Source: Otatea glauca (Eukaryota > Streptophyta > Magnoliopsida > Poales > Poaceae). From it: 64,000 nt of DNA. Both the position numbers and the translations under genes were made by a program. Below the pieces are notes generated by a model that saw only the letters and a list, made by a program, of their open reading frames with translations, was not told where the DNA came from and ran no database searches. The stretch is taken from contig CM070713.1 of the NCBI GenBank assembly GCA_036346275.1, positions 74,516,382-74,580,381 on the forward strand. The letters run 5' to 3'. Shown here in pieces: positions 47,431-55,603 of this stretch (position 1 is the first letter of the stretch; each line of letters opens with the position of its first letter).

Positions 47431-49130
47431 GACACCAGAACCTCACAGAGGCATCCGGTCGTCCTGCCGACCAAGGCAGCCGGACACTAGAACCTCACAG
47501 AGGCATCCGGTCGTCCTGCCGACCAAGGCAGTCGGACACTAGAACCTCACGGAGGCATCCGGTCGTCCCTGCCGACCAAGGCACTGTCTAGCTACGACGT
47601 TAAACGAGCACTCGGACACTAGAACCTCACAGAGGCATCCGGTCGTCCCTGCCGACCAAGGCACTGTCTAGCTACGACGTTAAACGAGCACTCGGACACC
47701 CGAACCTCACAGAGGCATCCGGTCGTCCTGCCGACCAAGGCACTCGGACACCAGAACCTCACAGAGGCATCCGGTCGTCCTGCCGACCAAGGCAGTCGGA
47801 CACTAGAACCTCACGGAGGCATCCGGTCGTCCCTGCCGACCAAGGCACTGTCTAGCTACGACGTTAAACGAGCACTCGGACACCCGAACCTCACAGAGGC
47901 ATCCGGTCGTCCTGCCGACCAAGGCACTGTCTAGCTACGACGTTAAACGAGCACTCGGACACCGAACCTCACAGAGGCATCCGGTCGTCCTGCCGGCCAA
48001 GGCACTCGGACACCAGAACCTCACAGAGGCATCCGGTCGTCCCTGCCACCAAAGCGGCCGGACACTAAAAACCTCACAGAGGCATCCGGTCGTCCTGCCG
48101 ACCAAGGCAGTCGGACACTAGAACCTCACGGAGGCATCCGGTCGTCCCTGCCGGCCCAAGGCACGGTCTAGCTACGACGTTAACCGAGCACTCGGACACC
48201 CGAACCTCACAGAGGCATCCGGTCGTCCTGCCGACCAAGGCACTCGGACACCAGAACCTCACAGAGGCATCCGGTCGTCCTGCCGACCAAGGCAGCCGGA
48301 CACTAGAACCTCACAGAGGCATCCGGTCGTCCTGCCGACCAAGGCAGTCGGACACTAGAACCTCACGGAGGCATCCGGCCGCCCTCGCGACCAAGGCACC
48401 GTCTAGCTCTGACGTTAAGCGAGCACTCGGACACGAACCTCACAGAGGCATCCGGTCGTCCTGCCGCCACCAAGCGATCGGACACTAGAACCTCACGGAG
48501 GCATCCGGTCGTCCCGCCGACCAAGGCCTTTGTCTAGCTACTGACGTTAAGCGAGCACTCGGACACCGAACCTCACGAGGCATCCGGTCGTCCTGCCGAC
48601 CAAGCGATCGGACACCGGAACCTCACGGAGGCATCCGGTCGCCCTGCCGACCAAGGCCTTTGTCTAGCTCTGACGTTAAGCGAGCACTCGGACACGAGAA
48701 CCCCACGGAGGCATCCGGTCGTCCCTGCCACCAAGGCACCGTCTAGCTACGACGTTAAGCGAGCACTCGGACACCGAACCTCACAGAGGCATCCGGTCGT
48801 CCTGCCAGGCCAAGGCACTCGGACACCGAACCTCACAGAGGCATCCGGTCGTCACATCGACCAAGGCACTCGGACACCGAACCTCACAGAGGCATCCGGT
48901 CGTCCCCGGCCAAGGCACTCGGACACCGAACCTCACAGAGGCATCCGGTCGTCCTGCCGACCAAGGCACTCGGACACCGAACCTCACAGAGGCATCCGGT
49001 CGTCCTGCCGACCAAGGCACTCGGACACCCGAACCTCACAGAGGCATCCGGTCGTCCTGCCAACCAAGGCACTCGGACACCGAACCTCACAGAGGCATCC
49101 GGTCGCCTACGGCGACCGAGGCACCATCCA
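47431..49130. repeat. 51-52 bp tandem repeat array (about 28 units) inside the Tat element
   Basis: The basic unit is CCTCACAGAGGCATCCGGTC, GTCCTGCCGACCAAGGCA, then CTCGGACACC(A)GAA. I count about 28 GCATCCGG cores. Every second to fourth unit in the first two thirds carries an inserted 30-bp segment TGTCTAGCTACGACGTTAAA + CGAGCACTCG, itself derived from the preceding 29-bp repeat, so a higher-order repeat exists. The last third (48780-49110) is a simple, more homogeneous array. Tandem repeats before the 3' LTR are known in Tat/Ogre elements. Minus-strand frames (for example 48781-49090) are artefacts of the array. Confidence 0.95.
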
Positions 49131-49379
49131 CAACGATTAAAATTAAAGCAAACTCATCGCAGAGACATTTTCATAAAGAAAAGAAAATTTCATTATAGAC
49201 CAACAGCTCAAACTTTACACAACTTACACACAAGATGCGAGCAGATACAAGAGTGGCCACTGCGCACCACTGGCGGGGACTCTACCCACGCCTAGAACCT
49301 ATCAAACATCCGTGCGGCATCGGTGGCACCGGCATCTTTGGTAGGCCCTTGCTGGTCGACGGACGGCCGCCACGGCCGC

Positions 49380-49664
49380 TGGCTAACACGCCGATGCCTC
49401 TGCGCCGTTCTCACGACATCGACGCGGCCGCACCAACTACGGTCGGCGCCCTTGCGCCATCGCCTCGAAGGGCCCCCTTACCACCTCGAGCCTCGGGCGG
49501 CCTCGGCGTAGCGTCAACGAAGCGGCGTCGCGGTGCAGGCTTCTTCCTCCACGAGCTCGGCCATCGCTGGTCGAACTCAGCCCAAAGCTTCGGCGGAGGA
49601 TCTTCTTCTTCTACCGTAGCGCCATCGCCAAAGCTAAAGACTAGAGGATGTCTCGAAGCCATTT
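49380..49664 (-). pseudogene. Second antisense ORF of the Tat element
   Basis: From an ATG at 49664 the minus strand reads MASRHPLVFSFGDGATVEEE, then DPPPKLWAEFDQRWPSS and a basic RKKPAPRRRF stretch, open for about 85 codons. It is close to the 3' LTR and in the same antisense sense as the larger ORF at 43250-46400, so it could be the N-terminus of the same or another additional protein. No known domain. Confidence 0.45.
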
Positions 49665-49859
49665 GAAAGAACAAAAGAAAAGCTCGTCCCCTTCAGGCAA
49701 GCTACGCCGCAGATATATATATCCGGGCTAAGGAGGCTAAGCGTCTCGAGTAAATCACGGGTGCCAAAAAGCGAAGCATCCTTCACGAAACCCGAGGCGA
49801 TCAAGAAGGCGAGCGGTAGCGGCGCGCTAAACCACGCTCGGCATGCGCAGCGAGGCAAG

Positions 49860-50032
49860 TAAAGCCCCGCGGTTCAAATGCCCGGCCAAACTCGGGACAG
49901 TTTGTCAAGTCCAGCGAAGCACACCGACGGAAATCGCTAACCGGATCGGGCCGGGTGACCTACAGGCCCGCCACCACTTCGTCAAGTTCAACCCCAACCG
50001 ATCTGCAGAAATCGCTTGGGAGTTAGGGCTCT
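49860..50032. other. Sequence before the 3' LTR, with possible polypurine tract
   Basis: TTGGGAGTTAGGGCT at about 50017-50031 precedes the LTR start and is the most purine-rich segment here. It would serve as the polypurine tract, but it is a weak match. Confidence 0.35.
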
Positions 50033-50935
50033 TGACGAATACTAATAAAAGGATACCCCAACGGCCCAAGCAACGAGCCGTGACCTCAAGCATATCTCGA
50101 CCCAACAGCCGCGCACGGCCGCGCCGCCGACCGATTCACTGCGAGGCCGCGAAAGGCATCCGCTTCCGTCGGCCAGGAAGCGATCCGACAGACAATCGAT
50201 CCCGACCCTCTTGGCGGGCGGGATCTCCGACTCCAACCAAACCAAGGTGGTGAACGCCGAGTGCCGCGTGTCAGGTCCTCACCGGCCTACCGCCACGTAC
50301 CCTCGGATAAGGTCAATCAGAGCGACTATACGAGGGCAGGTGGCTCCTTCCCAAGAAGATCGGTGGATCAGAAGACAAAGCTTCCGGCCCATCAACCGGT
50401 CACGTCAAAGACGGCGACGCTCCTCCCGAGGCGACACGGCGTCACGCACCTCGGCGTCGGATTCGCAAGGATCACGGAGGGCAAGTACGCTACTTCAGAA
50501 TACCTAACCTCCCCGACCACCAAGGCTACCAACCCGGCATGGGCAAGGCGGTGGCGACGATCCACAGGACGAAGGACCGGAGCTCTAGCGAGGTCGCCTC
50601 GCTTTCCTCCTAACTCTCGATGTAACTCCGCCCCTTCCTTTTGTATAAAAGGAGGCGAGGGGCTAAACGATTCAAAAGGACAACGAGCAAGAACAAGAAA
50701 GGAGAGAGCGCTATCAAACTCCTCTCGCTAAGCCATTGGCATTCTCGCTTGTAAAACTTTGTGCACTATCATGTACCAAGAGTAATACAACACCACCACA
50801 CACGAACTGGAGTAGGGACCTTCAGCCCGAACCAGTATACATCTTGGACTCACGAGTCTAACCATTCAAGGAGTGGAACGCGCGACCCCCTAGACTTACA
50901 AATTTTACTTGCCGGCGCTCCCGAAAACGCCGACA
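50033..50935 (+). repeat. 3' LTR of the Tat-lineage element
   Basis: It corresponds to 35930-36820. The TATA box TATAAAAGG is at 50644-50652. It ends ACTTGCCGGCGCTCCCGAAA then ACGCCGACA; the GACA end at 50932-50935 is taken as the LTR terminus. The sequence then changes to flanking CGGATGAACACCGCTTGATT. Confidence 0.85.
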
Positions 50936-50959
50936 CGGATGAACACCGCTTGATTGTTT

Positions 50960-51220
50960 TTTTTATTTTTCGGGAATTTTTTACTGTGTTGGCATTATCG
51001 TTATAAGTTTTTTCTGAATCATTCTCGCGACGATGAATTTACGATTGTAGCCTTGAGCCGGAAAAATTCAGCGGAGCGGTGGCGCGGTATTATTTACCAG
51101 CGCTCAGGCTCGAACTTTTTACTATATTAGTATCGTCGTTATAATTTTTCTAAATCAGGCTCTCGGGCGATGAATTTGCGATTGTAGCCTTGAGACAGGA
51201 AAAATCAGTAGAGAGGTGCT
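50960..51220. repeat. 137-bp tandem duplication
   Basis: ACGATTGTAGCCTTGAG at 51041 recurs as GCGATTGTAGCCTTGAG at 51178. The match extends on both sides (TTTTTACT.T.TT.G.TAT, CGTTATAA.TTTTT, GGAAAAATCAG), giving two copies of about 137 bp. Confidence 0.85.
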
Positions 51221-51221
51221 A

Positions 51222-52412
51222 GAATTTTTTTCCCACGGTTTCCTTTTCCTAGCACGTAATATATGGTCCTTTCCTTTTCCAGGACGTTTGTTTCTTTTTC
51301 CTTGATTCCAAGACGTTTGTTTCCTTTTCCTTGTTGATCTTTGGAGGTGAGAGAAGGTGCATTTGTAGGCCACAGGATGATTTGGAAAAATATGGAAAAA
51401 CAAATCACGGCCATCAGCCATTGGATCCGGAAGAAAAAAGATAAAAATTAAATAATGCTTTCGCCAGCATTTGGTTCCGTGAGAAAAAATTGAAAAAATT
51501 AGCGGCACTCACAGACGAGTTGGTTCCTTAGATAAAAATAAAAACAAAATTCAACGCTCTTCGTATGTTGAAATTAGGCTCTATGGGGCTAGATCGTAAA
51601 AAGTCTCGAAAAGGTCATATCAGGAAAAATACGATCACAATGCGGGACAATAAAAATTCAAGTCTTGTTTCCTTGCATGTGGATCCTCGTGTTTATTTCT
51701 TTGTTTGATTCACCCTCCTTCCAAATATGTAATACATTACAATTTTGGTCGATAGAAAATTCAAGTCTGGTTTCCTTGTATGCGGATCCTCCTTATTTAT
51801 TTTCTTGTTTGATTCGCTCTCCTTCCAAATATGTAGGTGGGGAGGTGCATTTGTAGGCCACAGGATGATTAGACACACTAAATAATGGCCATCGGATGTG
51901 GGTGAGTAAAACTGAGGAAAGATCTGAGACGTTCATTTTGATGAATGCAAGTTTTTGGGGACGTTTTGCTGGGTGCACGAAATTGGGCCATCTCTAATAA
52001 GGTGCATTATTTAGGGTGGACATAAGAAAATTTTCTTAGGTGCATTATAAGGGGTATAGATATATAACCCTTTATAATGCACATAAGCATTTTTTTCTAC
52101 GTCCACCCCAAATAATGCACCTCATTAGAGATGACTTAACCTTCATGCACCCAGCGAAACGTCCTCAGAAATTTGCCTCCATCAAAATTAACCTCTCAGA
52201 TCTTTCCTCAGTTTTACTTACCCACATCCAATGGCCATTGTTTAATGTGTCTAACTCATCCATGTGGCTCACAACAGATCTACCCTCACCTCCAGCATCA
52301 TCTCAAGGAAAAAGAAACAAATATCCTGGAATTAAGAAAAAGAAAACAAACGTTCTAGAAAAGGAAAAGACCATATATTACGTGCTGGAAAAAGAAAATC
52401 GGAAGACAAGGT
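51222..52412. mobile_element. Long foldback palindrome with an insertion in its left arm
   Basis: Two inverted arms meet at about 52061 with almost no loop (GCATTATAAGGGGTATAGAT, then ATATAACCCTTTATAATGC). The right arm is 52062-52412. The left arm is split into 51222-51382 and 51843-52060 by the 460-bp block R. The outer arm carries AGCACGTAATATATGG.CTTT and CAAGACGTTTGTTT-type segments, the inner arm CCCACATCCAATGGCCAT and CTCTCAGATCTTTCCTCAGT with their complements. No coding capacity was seen; the superfamily is not identified. Confidence 0.75.
51383..51842 (-). repeat. Repeat block R, inverted copy of 35374-35836
   Basis: Read on the minus strand it parallels block L, including GATCTAGCCCCATAGAGCCT and two diverged copies of CATATTTGGAAGG. 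It is flanked by a perfect 28-bp direct repeat at 51355-51382 and 51843-51870 (starts AGGTGCATTTGTAGGCCACA). Block R therefore looks inserted into, or generated by duplication within, the left arm of the foldback. Confidence 0.75.
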
Positions 52413-53789
52413 ACTATACTAGTCATACTGGTGCCAATATTTTCTTACTTATACCGTTCAAAACAACAAATTTTTCATACTTTGAAGTTTGAAGAGTCAA
52501 GCCTAAGTTATGAGTTGGAATTATGCAATTTTTTTAGGTGAAATCAAACTTTATTAATTATTTGTCCTCAACAAACTCAGACTATTTTATTTTTCACAAA
52601 AGGAATGCTAATTGTACAATTCGGCATCTATACGTTCAGCTTCAGCCCCTTTCGCAATGTCCGTGACGACTTACCTGAGAGTGGTCAGAATATGCAGGTG
52701 AATATTCCATATCGGCACCGGCACGCCCTTGTTCCGCCCGCCCATTCGCTCGTTCGAGGGGTCTCTCTCTGCATTCGCCGCGACGGGTCCAACCTGCCCC
52801 TCTGAGGCGTGCCAAGCAGACGGACGGGCCCGCCCAATCAACAGCAGGTCTACAGCGTAGATCAGGTTATGCAATTTGTATAAACTTTGATCTATTGGGT
52901 CCTGTTCATTTTTTTTTGTCTTCTCTAAATGAAACTGTAAATATTGCACTATTCTCGATCACGGAAGCACCGGTAGTCAATACGTTCCATCATCTGCACT
53001 TCCCTACCGCAGGGGATAGTCAGCATCACAAATGTTCTGCTTCTGTGATACCCGAGCGCAATAGGAGGGTATACATGATTCTCGCCTTCTTGGCCACCTG
53101 CTCAGTAAGGACCGCAGTCAGAGACACGTGTTATCTATCGGTACTTTTGGATCGAGAAAACAAATAAATTTATAATTTCATTCGAGGAATGGAATGAAAA
53201 AAATATCATGCTTCCAATTTGTATCGGGAGGGTGACGCGTACTACTCTAAGTTGTTCGGTGACGGTGCACCGTCCGTGGGTTCTGCCTAACGAGTTCATG
53301 CCGCTCCAGGAAAAGAACTCTACACGGGAGTACGGGACAGGCCAAGCCCACGTGCAAGGCAGAAATTCGAAACTCGGTTGCTCTCGGCGCGGCGTTTCCT
53401 TTCCCCTTTCGTCCACGCCCCAGCCGTCGACAGTTACTTCCCACTAGCGCCATCTCCCCCGCCCGTCGTACGTCCTCCTCCTCCTCCTGGCCGGCAAGCA
53501 ACCCGAGCTTTTGCACCACGCAACAAGTCACCCGCGCGCGCCGAACGCAGCACACACACCAAACTCACCGCAGAATCGCTTTCGTCCCCGCGCAAAGCCA
53601 TTCTTTCCCACCCGTGCGGCCGTGCCTCAATTTCCCGTCCCAATCAATCAACCTTGTTGCGTCGCATTGCGTTCGCTTTAAAACCAGTCGCGACCCATGC
53701 ATCCGACGCAATCTTTCCAAAGAAAACTCGCCAGCGCGCCGGCTAATTCCCAAGAACGTACTCCTAGCCGAACGGTCGGTCCCGTCATC
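52413..53789. other. Upstream region of the RING gene
   Basis: No gene was recognised. The sequence turns GC-rich after about 53380. CTTTAAAACC near 53679 is a possible weak TATA-like element about 110 bp before the chosen start codon. Confidence 0.35.
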
Positions 53790-54968
53790 ATGTCGACGAT
53801 GCCCGCGCACGGTGGCGCCGTGCGGCACCACCGGACGTGCCGCATGTACTGGTGCTACCAGTGCGGCCGCGCGCTCCGCATCATCTCCTACCCAACCACC
53901 GACGTCTTCTGCCCGCGCTGCTTCGGCCGCTTCCTCCACGAGATCGACCCGCCGACGCGCCCAGCGCTCCCGCCGCCCGGCTTCTTCCCTCAGCCTTTCG
54001 CCCCGCCGCAGTACGACGGACACCCGCGCCGGTGGGTCGTATACGGCGCTGGGGAGCCCGCCGCACCCGGACACGCCTTCCGCCTGCCTACGCCGGCGCG
54101 AGCTCCGGCTCCGTTTCGCCGACGATTGCCCTCCCCGCCGCCGCCGCCGGTGGCGCGGCGGCCGTCCACGCCCCCGGCCATCGACCCGGGGGATTACTTC
54201 ACGGGGCCCAACCTGAACAGCCTCATCCAGGAGCTCACCCAGAACGACCAGCCGGGGCCGGCGCCCGCGCCGTCGTCGGCCATCGATTCGCTCCCGACCG
54301 TGCGGATCACCGGCGCGCACCTGTCCGACGGCTCGCAGTGCCCCGTGTGCAAGGAGGACTTCGAGCTCGGGGAGGCCGCGCGCGAGCTGCCTTGCAAGCA
54401 CGTTTACCACTCCGACTGCATCCTCCCGTGGCTCCGCCTCCACAACTCATGCCCCGTCTGCCGGTACCAGCTGCCCGGCGCCGGGTCCAGCGGCAACAGC
54501 CACGCACGTCGCGGTAGCGTTAGCAGCAGCAACGGCGGCGGTGGTGGTGGCGGGGACAGGGAGAGGGAGCCGGAGCCGGAGCCGGAGCCGCCGACGATAG
54601 TGCGGTGGGGGCCGTTCTCGTGGCTGTGGCCGCCACGTGGGCTGGAGGATCCGGACGACGGGTGGGAGTACGGGCGGCGCGGGAGGCCCGAGGCGGCCGA
54701 CTTCGGCGGTAATGACCTGTCGGTCCTCCAATCTTTTGTTCTTATCGCTACTTGCGTTTTCTTCTTCTCTTTCTTTGTCTGAGCAAACTCAAAAGGCTAA
54801 TCATCATATATAACAACGTACTACTTCTCCATAACGGAAGAACAGATAAAAAAAAGTTGTGTGCATTGATCAATTTCATATTTTTCATGCTCGTTTTGAG
54901 TGGCTTCTCTTTCTTACTTTTTGTTTTCAGCATTCTATGCTTGGTGGCGCTCTCTGTTTCTTTCCTAG
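53790..54968 (+). CDS. RING-H2 E3 ubiquitin ligase with N-terminal zinc ribbon, two exons
   Basis: Exon 1 is 53790-54708 and exon 2 is 54931-54968, joined across a 222-bp GT-AG intron (GGCG|GTAATG ... TTTTCAG|CA), giving 318 residues. The N-terminal zinc ribbon (zinc_ribbon_9 type) uses Cys 22, 25, 41 and 44. A Pro-rich linker and a NLNSLIQELTQND helix follow (about 141-153). The C3H2C3 RING spans 184-224 (C184, C187, C202, H204, H207, C210, C221, C224). After it come a Gly/Glu-Pro-rich tail and FYAWWRSLFLS from exon 2. It resembles the RING1/RDUF/CIP8-like plant family, which ubiquitinates targets in stress or light signalling. An unspliced reading would run to 54782 with a hydrophobic end, but the phase-matched exon 2 is more credible. 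The start is the ATG before STMPAHGG; an in-frame ATG at 53697 is less likely. Confidence 0.85.
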
Positions 54969-55603
54969 CTGTTCAAATGGAGATCCAATCATGCCAACAG
55001 AACCTGTTTGCTCAGTTGGGTCATCTGATCGCTGCCATTCTTGCAACAACAGCGAACGGTCGCGATACATGTTCACTAACTTTACGCTTTGTTGGCAATG
55101 GCAGGTAATGCGCGACACCCCTGGAAATGTTCTGCAAGTTCAATATGAGTGGTGGATGTCCTATGCAAAGCAGTGAAGATGTAGAACACAATGACGTCCT
55201 ATGTAAAGCAGTGGATGTCCCATGTACAATATGAACGGTGGATGTCCTACGTAAAGCAGTGAAGATGTAACAACAGACATGGTTAAAAGAACATCCAAAA
55301 ATGTAAAATATGCAACGCTCAATGTAAACAACACAATGAATACATTTAGTCAGTGATTTCCCAAACTGATTTTAATTTTTAGCTCAGTTGATGAGGTCAA
55401 TCTTGCGAATAAAGTAATCCTCACAACGAGCGTTGACGTGAAAACAATTGAGCAAATCCGAAAAATCCAGGAAGAGTTGACGTGATAGATCCAATGGGTA
55501 CATCCGACATGATAATTATATAATTTGATTTGATTTCACACTGAAGGACATACAAAATTGACTAAATCAATCGTATTGTCTCTTTGTATCAAACTAACCA
55601 AAT
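54969..55603. other. 3' UTR and intergenic region with an 86-bp-spaced duplication
   Basis: The first part should be the 3' UTR of the RING gene. A 33-bp segment GGTGGATGTCCTATGCAAAG + CAGTGAAGATGTA is at 55151-55183 and again, with two changes, at 55237-55269; parts of it lie in between. The rest shows nothing recognisable. Confidence 0.6.

Larger units (their letters stand above)
35930..50935 (+). mobile_element. Decayed Ty3/gypsy element of the Tat lineage (RIRE2/Retand-like), about 15 kb
   Basis: Two directly repeated LTRs of about 0.9 kb flank 13.2 kb of GC-rich sequence. In plus order this holds a primer-binding-site-like motif, gag, protease, reverse transcriptase, RNase H and integrase remnants. 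Then come antisense ORF remnants, a long tandem-repeat zone and another antisense ORF. NKDVFAWRSSDMPG-type motifs before the reverse transcriptase, and the extra antisense ORFs and 3' tandem repeats, place it in the Tat group. Every gene is broken by many short indels. LTR ends are set by where homology stops; 35925-35929 and the bases after 50935 do not give a convincing target duplication. Confidence 0.85.

Noticed and set aside
47431..49130. Regular repeats considered as a CRISPR-like array
   Set aside because: The whole 51-52 bp unit repeats without unique spacers, and the context is a plant retrotransposon.
53697..53789. Upstream in-frame ATG of the RING gene (31 extra residues)
   Set aside because: The extra residues are unlike the family, whose proteins start close to the zinc ribbon; the ATG at 53790 gives the usual N-terminus.
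53565..54443. 292-codon minus-strand frame opposite the RING gene
   Set aside because: Arg/Gly-rich shadow of the GC-rich RING exon; no domain.
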